This document shows positions 1 to 6,848 of a DNA stretch of 11,778 bases, one piece after another (the stretch's first letter is position 1; each line of letters starts with the position of its first letter). The stretch is from the NCBI GenBank assembly GCA_018713425.1, contig DVOT01000173.1, positions 1 through 11,778 of the forward strand. Direction: 5' to 3'. A program made the position numbers and the translations under genes. The notes under the pieces are model-generated. The model searched no databases. It saw only the letters and a program-made list of their open reading frames with translations, and was not told the DNA's origin. This DNA is from Alectryocaccomicrobium faecavium (GTDB lineage Bacteria; Bacillota; Clostridia; Christensenellales; Aristaeellaceae).

Positions 1-157
1 GCCCTCATTGGGGTCTTCGTACCGGCCTGCGCTTCGCTGGCCCGGTATTCCGGGGCTGCGGACGCCCTTTGGGCGTGTCCTCGCCCCTCCACCCCTTCGG
101 GGCTTCGACGGCTACGGCCTGTTTCGCGCACTGCGCGCGGCGAAGCTCCGTCCCCAC

Positions 158-208
158 TGGGCTTACTTCGCGCTGCTCCGCCCACAGGGCGCGCGCTTCG
201 TGCGCCCC
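158..208 (+). repeat. Dispersed intergenic repeat, copy 1
   Basis: This 51-base segment matches 7867-7917 at 47 of 51 positions, in the same orientation and without gaps. It contains potential stems, for example GGGCGC at 187-192 with GCGCCC at 202-207. Both copies lie a little over 100 bases beyond the stop codon of a minus-strand gene (glycosidase here, yhbY for the other copy). The open frames running through it encode similar peptides only because the DNA is repeated. Confidence 0.75.
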
Positions 209-228
209 TCAGTCGGCTTCGCCGCCAG
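205..228 (+). repeat. Short repeat module (CCCCTCAGTCGGCT type), copy 1
   Basis: This module begins CCCCTCAGTCGGCT and ends CGCCGCCAG. A nearly identical copy (one indel and one substitution) is at 7775-7799. In this copy the module follows the 51-base repeat, whereas in the other it precedes it, so the two units look modular. From memory, similar CCCTCAGTCGGCTTCGCC strings are common in intergenic DNA of gut Clostridia. I could not check this. Confidence 0.6.
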
Positions 229-265
229 GGGCTGTGAAAAAACTTTTGGTTTTTTCACAGCCCCT
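227..265. terminator. Perfect 17-bp hairpin, probable terminator
   Basis: The left arm 227-243 (AGGGGCTGTGAAAAAAC) and right arm 249-265 pair perfectly around a 5-base loop (TTTTG). On the plus strand the stem runs into TTTT (265-268). On the minus strand it lies about 60 bases beyond the glycosidase stop codon. That makes it the best candidate for the end of the large minus-strand operon, although no T-tract follows in that direction. A second stem, GGCGCAG at 270-276 with CTGCGCC at 288-294, abuts it. It may be a terminator, part of the repeat element, or both. Confidence 0.55.
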
Positions 266-324
266 TTTGGGCGCAGCCCCCATTTTTCTGCGCCAAAATA
301 CGTTTCTTAATAAGGATTGGCAGA

Positions 325-2271
325 TCAGCCGTTGTCGTTTTCGACGCTGGCATAAGGGAATTGCGATACGCGCAGCGAGGTATATCCATAGGGCACGAGC
401 GCGATGGTTTCCAGTTGCGAAGCCGGCACGCTGGGCAGGATGGGGGGCGCCGCGCAACTGGCGCCGTCCATTTGCCAATCGTCCAAGCGGGCGGCCTTCA
501 CAAAGAGCTCCACCGGCGGCTCGCCGTGCTTAAAGGCATGCGCGCGGCCGGGATGGAACACGGCCTTCATGGGTTCGTCCTTGGCGATGGCGTAGTTCCA
601 GGGGGAGGCGGCGTCGATGGCCCAGTCCCCGTTTTCCAGCGCGTGCCACTCTTCCCGCGGTTGCAGCGCCATGAGCAGCGGGCCGAGCTCCACGGCGGCG
701 GACTGGTGGTGCCAGCGCGTGATGCGCGGTTCCATGGGCAATTCCAGCTTCACCACGTCGCCCGTGCGCCAGCGGCGGCGCACAAACGCGGTTTCGCCCG
801 CGCGCACCTGCATGATTTCGCCGCCGGGCAAATAGACCATGGGCGCGTTGGCCCACTGCGGAATGCGCAGGGAAAGGGAGAATTCTATGGGTTGCTTCAC
901 GCTGACCTCGATGCGCACCGTTTGCTCAAAGGGATATTCCGTGTCCACGCGCAGGCGCACGGGGACGTTGCCGATCACGTGGCGCACCGTGCACGGGGCA
1001 TAGCTGGCGCAATAGAGGCCGTCCTCATTCGTCGCGTACCACAGATGCGTGGCAAATTTGGGGAAGCCCTGGTGATAGTTCGCCGTGCAGCAGGCGAAAT
1101 GCGGGGCAAAGCCAAAGAGGGAGGCGTCGTCCCCGTTGTTGTACCAGTCGCGCGGCTCGCGCGATACTTTCACCTGGTTGGCCTGTTGCAAATACTGGTG
1201 GTCGCGCATATCGGCGGTGAACATCGCGGGCAGCGCGTTGAAGGCCAGCTTTTCGAGAATATCGGGGATTTCTTCGGAAAAATCGCCCGCTTCCAGCATG
1301 GATTCCAGGGAATACATCAGCTCCACCACGGAGCACAGCTCGGTGCCCTGCGTGGGGCTCGCGCCGTTGAGGTGCTCGTCGCAGGTGAACATGCCGTAGG
1401 CCACGCCATGGTATTTCATCAATTTTTCCCAGCCAAAGCGGAAGCCACCCTGCTCCTTGAAGCCCGCCTTGAACAGGCTGATCAGCGCGGGCGTTTTCAG
1501 GCCCATCGCCACGTTTACGCCGTGCGAGTAGTGATACAGCGTGCTGTACAAGGGACGGTGGATGCCTTCCAGCGCTTCCTGCTCCATTTCTTGCGCGCGG
1601 GCCTTTTGCAGGCCGTACCAGGGGTTGGAGGCGCTCATGGGGCGGGTTTGCGGGAAGGTGTGGAAGTGGTTGGGCCAATCCAGGGTTTGCTGGCGCAACT
1701 TGGAAAGCAGATCGAGCAGGTATTTCTGGCCGGTGATGTTGTAAAGCCAGATGACGGCCTGCATGTTTTCCCCGCCGCGCGCCACGGCCCAATCGCGCAA
1801 GGGCTTGGCGTCCAGCATCTTTTTCTGATACTGGAAGTATTTATCCATGAACACGAGCACGCGCTTATCCAGCGTCGCCTGGAAATACTGGATCAGCGCC
1901 TTCAAAACCACCATGCGCGGCCACCAATCCTCGTTGGAAGCGGGCCCGAAGAATCCATCCTCGCGTTGGCTGGCGAGGATCCATTCGATATAGCGCAGGC
2001 AAATTTGCTTCAGGCGCTCGTCGCCGAGCAACCAGGCGAGGGGCACCAAGCCATCCAGATAATAGGGGGCGCGCTCCCACGCGTCGCCATTGCCGCCCAG
2101 CCAGCCGCAGTTTTCGCCCACATCCGGCCAAATGTCGAACAATTTGCCGGACAGGCCGTCCGCCTGCGCGCGCAATTGCTCCTTGAGCCAGCCTTCCGGC
2201 TCAATGTGGCCCAGGGACAGCGCGGCGCGGGAATTGGGCGTAAGGGGGGCGCGGTTAAAGATCGGCTTCAT
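325..2271 (-). CDS. GH127/DUF1680-family glycoside hydrolase (beta-L-arabinofuranosidase-like)
   Basis: A 648-residue protein of the GH127 (DUF1680) superfamily, whose characterised members are retaining beta-L-arabinofuranosidases that use a zinc-bound cysteine nucleophile. The expected zinc site is visible: E311-L312-C313 and the C394-C395 pair (ACCTANYHQG). D298-E299 lies where the family has its acid/base glutamate. The N-terminal two thirds should be the (alpha/alpha) barrel, and the last 200 or so residues look like beta-sandwich domains. There is no signal peptide, so it should act on short oligosaccharides in the cytoplasm. GAGGTGA upstream supports the ATG. The start lies 11 bases after the methyltransferase stop, so it is probably the last gene of the operon. 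The CCTANYHQG version differs from the CCPxN form I associate with characterised arabinofuranosidases, so the substrate is uncertain. Confidence 0.9.
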   Translation of the reverse strand: MKPIFNRAPLTPNSRAALSLGHIEPEGWLKEQLRAQADGLSGKLFDIWPDVGENCGWLGGNGDAWERAPYYLDGLVPLAWLLGDERLKQICLRYIEWILASQREDGFFGPASNEDWWPRMVVLKALIQYFQATLDKRVLVFMDKYFQYQKKMLDAKPLRDWAVARGGENMQAVIWLYNITGQKYLLDLLSKLRQQTLDWPNHFHTFPQTRPMSASNPWYGLQKARAQEMEQEALEGIHRPLYSTLYHYSHGVNVAMGLKTPALISLFKAGFKEQGGFRFGWEKLMKYHGVAYGMFTCDEHLNGASPTQGTELCSVVELMYSLESMLEAGDFSEEIPDILEKLAFNALPAMFTADMRDHQYLQQANQVKVSREPRDWYNNGDDASLFGFAPHFACCTANYHQGFPKFATHLWYATNEDGLYCASYAPCTVRHVIGNVPVRLRVDTEYPFEQTVRIEVSVKQPIEFSLSLRIPQWANAPMVYLPGGEIMQVRAGETAFVRRRWRTGDVVKLELPMEPRITRWHHQSAAVELGPLLMALQPREEWHALENGDWAIDAASPWNYAIAKDEPMKAVFHPGRAHAFKHGEPPVELFVKAARLDDWQMDGASCAAPPILPSVPASQLETIALVPYGYTSLRVSQFPYASVENDNG

Positions 2272-2282
2272 GGATAGTCACC

Positions 2283-3398
2283 TCATTCGAAGATACGGAA
2301 TTCACACTCAATTTTGCCATTGTAAAAGCGCTTGCGGCGCGTGGCGCGCTGGCCAAACATGCGCTCAAAGCCCATGTCCGCCGAGATGACGCACATCTTC
2401 CAGCCCGGCGTGCGCGCGTGCAGCAAGCCCAGCTGCTTGGCGATGACGTGCGCGGCGCGCTGGTTATCCAGCCGCTCGCCATAGGGGGGATTCGCCAGGA
2501 TCACGCCCGGTTCGCCGGTAGGGTGGAGGTCGCGCAGGTCGCGCTGCTCCAGGACAATGCGGTTCGCCAGCCCGGCCTGGCGGATGTGGCGGCGGGCCAG
2601 TTCCAGCGCTTCGGGATCGATATCGCTGCCGCTGATGCGGATTTGCCGGGCGGCGCTGGAATCATAGCGCGATTGCGCTTCGCGGCGCACGGCGTCCAGC
2701 GCGGCGCGGTCCACAAACGCCCACTTTTCCATATCGAATTCGCGGCGCAGGCCGGGCGCGCGCGCCAGCGCGATGAACGCGGCCTCGATCAAGAGGGTGC
2801 CGGTGCCGCAGCAGGGATCGATCAGCGGCTGCCAGGGATGCCAGCCGCTGGCCAGCACCAGACCGGCGGCGAGGGTTTCGCGGATGGGCGCTTCGCCGTT
2901 CCAGGTGCGGTAGCCGCGCTTGGAAAGCGGCGCGCCGCTGGAATCCAGGCCGATGGTCACATGATCGTTGCGGATGTGTACGTCTATGGCCACGGTCGCG
3001 GCGGTTTCGGCAAACCATTCCACGTGGTAGACCTCTTTCAAGCGCTCCACAATCGCCTTTTTCACAATGCTTTGGGTATCGCTTTCGCTCATCAATTGCG
3101 AGCGCACGCAGCGCGCCCGCACGGGGAAGCGCCCGTCCACCGGGATGTACCGCTCCCATTCGATGGCCTTGACGGCGTTGAACAGTTCTTTGAAACTGCG
3201 CGCCTCGAATTCGGCGGCCACCAGCAGAACGCGGTCCGCCGTGCGCAACCAGAGGTTGGCGGCAAAGGCCAGGGAGAAATCGCCCTCAAAGGTCGCGCCG
3301 CCCACGTTCATGGTCTGCGCGTTGGCCGCGCCCAGGCGCTTCAAATCGCGCATCGTTTGCCCTTCCAGGCCAAAGGCCGCGCTGGCAATCCACTTCAT
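2283..3398 (-). CDS. THUMP-domain class I SAM-dependent RNA methyltransferase (RlmL/YpsC family)
   Basis: A 371-residue member of the YpsC/RlmL-type family, which methylates guanine N2 in 23S rRNA (m2G2445 in E. coli, done by the N-terminal half of RlmL). Residues 1-45 or so form the N-terminal ferredoxin-like part, about 45-155 the THUMP RNA-binding domain, and 170-371 the Rossmann methyltransferase. The SAM-binding motif DPCCGTGT is at 194-201 and the catalytic NPPYGERL at 303-310. I chose the ATG at 3398 because it overlaps the proC stop codon (ATGA), is preceded by AGAAGG, and gives the family's usual N-terminus. A longer open frame extends to 3740 but runs through proC in another frame and is not real. 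The exact target nucleotide is inferred from the family. Confidence 0.9.
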   Translation of the reverse strand: MKWIASAAFGLEGQTMRDLKRLGAANAQTMNVGGATFEGDFSLAFAANLWLRTADRVLLVAAEFEARSFKELFNAVKAIEWERYIPVDGRFPVRARCVRSQLMSESDTQSIVKKAIVERLKEVYHVEWFAETAATVAIDVHIRNDHVTIGLDSSGAPLSKRGYRTWNGEAPIRETLAAGLVLASGWHPWQPLIDPCCGTGTLLIEAAFIALARAPGLRREFDMEKWAFVDRAALDAVRREAQSRYDSSAARQIRISGSDIDPEALELARRHIRQAGLANRIVLEQRDLRDLHPTGEPGVILANPPYGERLDNQRAAHVIAKQLGLLHARTPGWKMCVISADMGFERMFGQRATRRKRFYNGKIECEFRIFE

Positions 3399-4183
3399 TT
3401 CGCGCCTTCTTTCGACATGGCGGCGGACATTTCGCCCGCGGCGATCACGGCCTCCATCACGGCGCTGCGCAGGCCCTTTTCCTCGAGCGCGCGCACGGCC
3501 TGGATGGTGGTTCCCGCCGGGGAACAGACCATATCTTTGAGTTCGCCGGGATGCTTGCCGGATTCCAGCGCGAGCTTGGCGCTGCCCAGCAGGGTCTGCG
3601 CGGCCATCAGGTAGGCGTCCTGCCGGGAAAGGCCCAGGGCCACGCCGCCATCGGCCATGGCCTCGAGGAACAGAAACGCATAGGCCGGCCCGCTGCCGGA
3701 TACGCCCACCGCGCCGTCCATCTGATATTCGTGCAGCCACACGGTGCGGCCAATGGCGTTAAAGAGCGATTCCGCAAAGGCCTTTTCCGCATCGGTGAGC
3801 GTGTGCTCCATGCACAGCGCGGTCATCCCCGCGCCCGCCATGGCGGGCGTGTTGGGCATCACGCGCAGAAACCGCGCCTCTGCGGGCAAAAGCGCCTTCA
3901 ATGTGGCGACCGTCAGCCCGGCGACGATGGAAATCACGGCCTTGCCCGCGAACGCCGCGCGGTTTTCGCGCAGCACGCCCGGGGCCACGTTGGGTTTCAC
4001 GGCCAGCAGGATCACATCGCTCGCGCGGATCAGCGCCTCCGCGCTGGAAAAGGGCACCGCGCCGCATTCCTGTTCGCGGCGGCGCATGGTTTCCGCGTTC
4101 ACATCATAAACATTCGCGCCGTGCGCGCCGCCCAGCAAAATCGCGCCGGCCATATTGCCCGCGCCGATAAATCCCAGCTTCAT
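3395..4183 (-). CDS. proC: Pyrroline-5-carboxylate reductase
   Basis: A 262-residue cytosolic enzyme that reduces 1-pyrroline-5-carboxylate to L-proline with NAD(P)H, the last step of proline synthesis. The N-terminal Rossmann fold begins with GFIGAGNMA (4-12). VMPNTPA (108-114), VSGSGPAY (161-168) and the family signature around SPAGTT (221-226) are all present. Length is normal. I placed the start at 4183 because GGAGG lies 8 bases upstream. The in-frame ATG six codons earlier (MEDGN) contains that ribosome binding site and is less likely. The gene begins 19 bases after the sigma-factor stop and ends in a 4-base overlap with the methyltransferase, so it is co-translated in the operon. No proA or proB is in the window. 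Confidence 0.95.
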   Translation of the reverse strand: MKLGFIGAGNMAGAILLGGAHGANVYDVNAETMRRREQECGAVPFSSAEALIRASDVILLAVKPNVAPGVLRENRAAFAGKAVISIVAGLTVATLKALLPAEARFLRVMPNTPAMAGAGMTALCMEHTLTDAEKAFAESLFNAIGRTVWLHEYQMDGAVGVSGSGPAYAFLFLEAMADGGVALGLSRQDAYLMAAQTLLGSAKLALESGKHPGELKDMVCSPAGTTIQAVRALEEKGLRSAVMEAVIAAGEMSAAMSKEGAK

Positions 4184-4202
4184 GTTCCCATCCTCCATGC
4201 GT

Positions 4203-4925
4203 TTATTGCGATTCGCGCGAAAGAGTTTCGCGCATATTGCCAAGCGCGCGGCGTTCCGCGCGGGAAACCGTCATTTGTGAAACGTTCAGTTGGGCCGCCA
4301 CTTCGCGCTGGCTCTTTCCCGCGAAAAAGCGCAGCTCGATGATGCGCCGCTCCGTTTCCGGCAGCGTGGCGAGCAGGCTGCGCACCGCATCGCGCGATTC
4401 GATGCGCGCGTAGCCTTCCTCCGCGGTTCCCAGCGTTTCGCCCAGGGGGACGTCGTCTTCGCGCGCCTCATCCATGGAGGCGGGCAAGGCCGCGCTGCGC
4501 ATTTCCAGGATTTCAATCAGCGCATCCATGGCCAGCCCGGCTTCGGCGGCAAGTTCGGCGTATGTGGGTTCGCGCAAAAGGCGCGCGTGCAACTTGGCGC
4601 GCGCCTCTTCCACGCGCGCCAAGCCCTCGCTGCCTTTGCGGGGCAGGCGGATAGCGCGCGAACGATCGCGAAAATAGTTTTTGATTTCGCCGACCATGGA
4701 GGGCACCACAAAGCTCGTGAGTTTTACCCCGCGATCCGGATCGTAGCGTTCGATCGCTTTGAGCAGCGCAAACGAGGCCACCTGGTACAAATCGTCGTAC
4801 TCCACGCCGCGCCCCACGAATTTGCGCGCCACGGCCGCGGCAATGCCCAAGTTCGCTTCCACGAGCTGGTTGCGCAAGGCTGGCGACCGCTGCGCAATAT
4901 AGCGCTCCAGAATACTTTCGGCCAC
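4203..4925 (-). CDS. SigB/SigF-type RNA polymerase sigma factor
   Basis: A 240-residue sigma-70 family protein of the SigB/SigF/SigG group. Region 2 spans about residues 18-95, with DDLYQVASFALLKAIERYDP (44-63) and the promoter-melting stretch IKNYFRDRSRAIRLPR (81-96). Region 3 is about 105-160. Region 4 is about 183-230, with the helix-turn-helix REVAAQLNVSQMTVSRAERR (207-226). FRDRSRAIRLPR resembles general-stress SigB-type factors more than sporulation SigF or SigG, but the subtype is not certain. The start is a GTG: GGAGG at 4934-4938 lies 8 bases before it, within the end of the upstream gene. One base separates it from the anti-sigma stop, so the two products are probably made together. 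It should direct polymerase to a dedicated promoter set when its partner releases it. Confidence 0.88.
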   Translation of the reverse strand: MAESILERYIAQRSPALRNQLVEANLGIAAAVARKFVGRGVEYDDLYQVASFALLKAIERYDPDRGVKLTSFVVPSMVGEIKNYFRDRSRAIRLPRKGSEGLARVEEARAKLHARLLREPTYAELAAEAGLAMDALIEILEMRSAALPASMDEAREDDVPLGETLGTAEEGYARIESRDAVRSLLATLPETERRIIELRFFAGKSQREVAAQLNVSQMTVSRAERRALGNMRETLSRESQ

Positions 4926-4926
4926 C

Positions 4927-5298
4927 TTACGCGCCTCCGCTTAAGCGTTTTTTCATGCGAATGGAACCGATCTGTCCAGCCCCGTTTTCCTCGATTTCCA
5001 CCTCGTCGGCCAGCGAACGGAGCACATAGCGCGCGATTTCGCTTTCCACCTCTTCGCGCGGCCTGCCCTTGCCATCGCCCACGACCGCGATTTCCACCGC
5101 GCCGTCCGCCGTGGAAAATTGCACGTGCAGCCGCTCGCCGCCCACGGCGCCCAGCGCTTCCGCCACGGCAATCTTCATGTCTTCCGCCTCGTCCAGCGTC
5201 AACCCGGCGCTGGCGATATAGCCCACCGTTGCCAGCCGCGCCACCAGGCGCATGCTTTCTCCGCCGGGAATGTGCAAATCCACCGTGTTGCTATTCAT
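4927..5298 (-). CDS. RsbW/SpoIIAB-like anti-sigma factor with degenerate ATP site
   Basis: A small (123-residue) protein resembling the GHKL-fold anti-sigma kinases RsbW and SpoIIAB. It is directly upstream of the sigma gene it presumably restrains. DEAEDMKIAVAEAL (36-49) matches the helix that carries the N-box, and LRSLADEV (93-100) matches the C-terminal helix (RsbW has METLMDEV). The nucleotide-binding residues are altered. The N-box asparagine is absent (AEALGAVG, 46-53). The D-x-G motif reads V-G-D-G-K-G (73-78), with glycine where aspartate is expected. The glycine-rich GLGL segment is replaced by EIAR (87-90). RsbW and SpoIIAB are about 145-160 residues, so the ATP-lid loop looks shortened. 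I prefer ATG 5298, with AGGA 9 bases upstream. A GTG at 5304 overlapping the rsfS stop (GTGA) is the alternative. No anti-anti-sigma gene is adjacent. Confidence 0.75.
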   Translation of the reverse strand: MNSNTVDLHIPGGESMRLVARLATVGYIASAGLTLDEAEDMKIAVAEALGAVGGERLHVQFSTADGAVEIAVVGDGKGRPREEVESEIARYVLRSLADEVEIEENGAGQIGSIRMKKRLSGGA

Positions 5299-5300
5299 TC

Positions 5301-5657
5301 TCACTCATCCTGAAAATGGAGCGCGATCCGGTTGGAGCCATCCGTCCAGAGCCGCTCGATGTTGTAGTACTCGCGCTCTTCGGGATGGAAAATGTGCACG
5401 ATCACGCTGGAATAATCCAGCACGATCCAGCGGGATTCGCGGAACCCTTCCTTGCGGCGCGGGTAGATTTCCTGGGCTTCCAACTTGTCCTGCAGGTCTT
5501 CCGCCAGGGCGCGCACGGCCTGCGTGGAGCGGCCAGTGGCAATCACAAAATAATCTGTGACCGAGGTGAGGTGATCAACCTGCAAAACGGTGATGTCCTT
5601 GGCCTGCTTTTCGTGCAGAACCTTCGCGATTTCCAGTGCCAGCTTTTGTGGATTCAT
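5301..5657 (-). CDS. rsfS: Ribosome silencing factor RsfS
   Basis: A 118-residue protein of the RsfS/Iojap family (YqeL in Bacillus). It binds ribosomal protein uL14 on the 50S subunit, blocks joining to the 30S subunit, and lowers translation in starvation. Family marks include the N-terminal helix, SVTDYFVIATGRSTQAVRAL (32-51) and DYSSVIVHIFHPEEREYYNI (81-100), ending in the usual LW motif (LERLW-like, here IERLW). Length is typical. The ATG overlaps the nadD-yqeK stop by 4 bases (ATGA), with GGAGG upstream. Standing after nadD-yqeK is the conserved Bacillota order. The gene that follows it here, an anti-sigma-like protein, is not the usual neighbour. Confidence 0.95.
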   Translation of the reverse strand: MNPQKLALEIAKVLHEKQAKDITVLQVDHLTSVTDYFVIATGRSTQAVRALAEDLQDKLEAQEIYPRRKEGFRESRWIVLDYSSVIVHIFHPEEREYYNIERLWTDGSNRIALHFQDE

Positions 5658-6781
5658 GCCTCTTCCTCCGTTTCTATGCCAAGAAATTTGAGCGTGTCCG
5701 GATGCACCGTGCGCCCGGCGCTCAGGTTATAGCGATACGATGATTCGGCGCATTTGTGCGCCGCGGCAACCAAATCCCGCGCCGCCAGAGCGCGCAGGGT
5801 ATTCAGGCCGGTGAAAACCTTGCGCCCAGGCTCGATCGCGTCCGCCACGTAAACCAGCATGTCCAGCATGGTCATGACGGCATGCGCCGTGGTGTGCTTG
5901 CGGATGGCGGAGAGCACTTCCGGGTCGAAAACGTTGTAATCGCGCTCCGCCAGGATTTCTCCCGCCCAGGCGTGCAGCGTTTGCGGATATTGCTGCCATT
6001 CCGGCCCCGCGTGGGTGAGGGCGAACATTTGTTCGGTGGTCATGCCCTTGGCGCAATCGTGCAGCGCGGCCGCGAGGTACGCCTGCCGCTCGTTCACGCC
6101 ATAGCGCGCCGCTAGCGAAACCGCCGTGTCGATCACGCCGAGCGTATGCTCAAAGCGCCGGACGGGCAGCGCGCGGCGCAGTTGCTCCATGATGTGGGCG
6201 CTGGGAGCATATTGCCCGGTTTCGTAGATATACATGCACACGCTTTCCGGCAAAAGCCCATCGATGGATTGCGCGCGCTGGATGCGCAGGCGCACGTCTG
6301 TGGAAGAGATGGGCGGCGCGTCGATTTCGATAAAAGCGGCGCGGATGCCGATGGATTTGGCAAACGCGTGCGCGTGCGCCACGTCTTCGCCCACGCGGCG
6401 CACCACGGCGAATTGCGTTAGCTCCTTCACCTGCGCGAAACAGCGCCAGGAAGGGAGTTGATAGAGCGTGTCCGTGCCGATGATATAGAAAAATTCCGCC
6501 TGCGGGTACCTGGCGCGCAGGGTGCGCAGCGTATCCACCGTGTAGGTCGTTCCCTCGCGGACGACCTCGATATCGCAGCTCGAAAACCCGGTTTGCGCCA
6601 CGGCCAACCGCACCATTTCCATGCGCGCCCACCGGCTTGCGCGCGCGTGTTTGTGTGGAGGATCGCCTGCGGGCAGAAAGAGCACATTTTCCAGGTTGAG
6701 CTGGCGCATGGCAAGCTGCGCTACCGCGATGTGCGCGTTGTGCACCGGGTCAAACGTGCCGCCCAAAATCCCAATTGCCAA
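5654..6781 (-). CDS. nadD: Fused NadD-YqeK: nicotinate-nucleotide adenylyltransferase and HD-domain Ap4A hydrolase
   Basis: A 375-residue two-domain protein. Residues 1-192 or so are NadD, which adenylates nicotinate mononucleotide in NAD synthesis. It has GGTFDPVHNAH (7-17) with the nucleotidyl-transferase HxxH-type motif, and ISSTDVR (158-164). Residues 196-375 are YqeK, an HD-domain hydrolase that splits diadenosine tetraphosphate into two ADP. Candidate metal ligands are H212, H241-D242, H270, H296 and D314. In Bacillus these are two adjacent genes; here one frame covers both without an internal stop. The start is a TTG at 6781, the only start that fits the NadD N-terminus, with AAGGAGG (6792-6798) 10 bases upstream. 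It is the first gene of the operon and ends in an ATGA overlap with rsfS. Confidence 0.95.
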   Translation of the reverse strand: MAIGILGGTFDPVHNAHIAVAQLAMRQLNLENVLFLPAGDPPHKHARASRWARMEMVRLAVAQTGFSSCDIEVVREGTTYTVDTLRTLRARYPQAEFFYIIGTDTLYQLPSWRCFAQVKELTQFAVVRRVGEDVAHAHAFAKSIGIRAAFIEIDAPPISSTDVRLRIQRAQSIDGLLPESVCMYIYETGQYAPSAHIMEQLRRALPVRRFEHTLGVIDTAVSLAARYGVNERQAYLAAALHDCAKGMTTEQMFALTHAGPEWQQYPQTLHAWAGEILAERDYNVFDPEVLSAIRKHTTAHAVMTMLDMLVYVADAIEPGRKVFTGLNTLRALAARDLVAAAHKCAESSYRYNLSAGRTVHPDTLKFLGIETEEEA

Positions 6782-6813
6782 TGGTGAAGCGCCTCCTTAC
6801 AGGTGTTCACTCT

Positions 6814-6842
6814 ATTATATACCATTTTTTGTTCGGAGAAAA
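6814..6842 (-). promoter_or_regulatory. Probable promoter of the nadD-yqeK operon
   Basis: On the minus strand a perfect TATAAT -10 box lies at 6819-6814, about 33 bases before the TTG start. TGG precedes an overlapping TATATA at 6821-6816, which resembles an extended -10 element. The -35 match 17 bases upstream is weak (TTTTCT at 6842-6837). The predicted transcript start near 6807 gives a leader of about 26 bases carrying AAGGAGG. This is the only convincing promoter I see for the seven-gene operon. Confidence 0.55.
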
Positions 6843-6848
6843 GCCTGC

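Larger units (their letters stand above)
1..324. other. Hairpin-rich intergenic region without a gene
   Basis: I see no credible gene here. The sequence contains many short perfect inverted repeats: TACCGG at 20-25 with CCGGTA at 42-47 (enclosing GCG/CGC), ACGCCC at 62-67 with GGGCGT at 71-76, and CCCC at 92-95 with GGGG at 99-102. Copy 1 of a dispersed repeat lies at 158-208, followed by a second shared module (205-228) and a long hairpin (227-265). The region is the 3' flank of the minus-strand glycosidase gene. What lies to the left of the window is unknown. Confidence 0.7.

Noticed and set aside
8..310. Two small frames (8-310 and 7762-8019) sharing the peptide HWAYFALLR, as if a conserved small protein
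   Set aside because: The similarity follows from the 51-base DNA repeat. Other frames through the repeat are equally similar, and there is no ribosome binding site.
361..2277. 638-codon open frame on the plus strand, antisense to the glycosidase
   Set aside because: It is the reverse-strand shadow of a GC-rich gene whose own product has complete family motifs. Its translation is rich in H, R, G and A with no recognisable domain.
2418..3614. 398-codon plus-strand open frame opposite the methyltransferase and proC
   Set aside because: It spans two real genes on the other strand and has no ribosome binding site or domain; it is an antisense shadow.
3399..3740. N-terminal extension of the methyltransferase to 3740
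   Set aside because: It runs through proC in another frame and encodes arginine/glycine-rich sequence. The ATG at 3398 has an ATGA overlap, a ribosome binding site and the family N-terminus.
4290..5732. 480-codon plus-strand open frame across sigma, anti-sigma and rsfS
   Set aside because: It crosses three recognised genes on the opposite strand and has low-complexity composition; it is a shadow.
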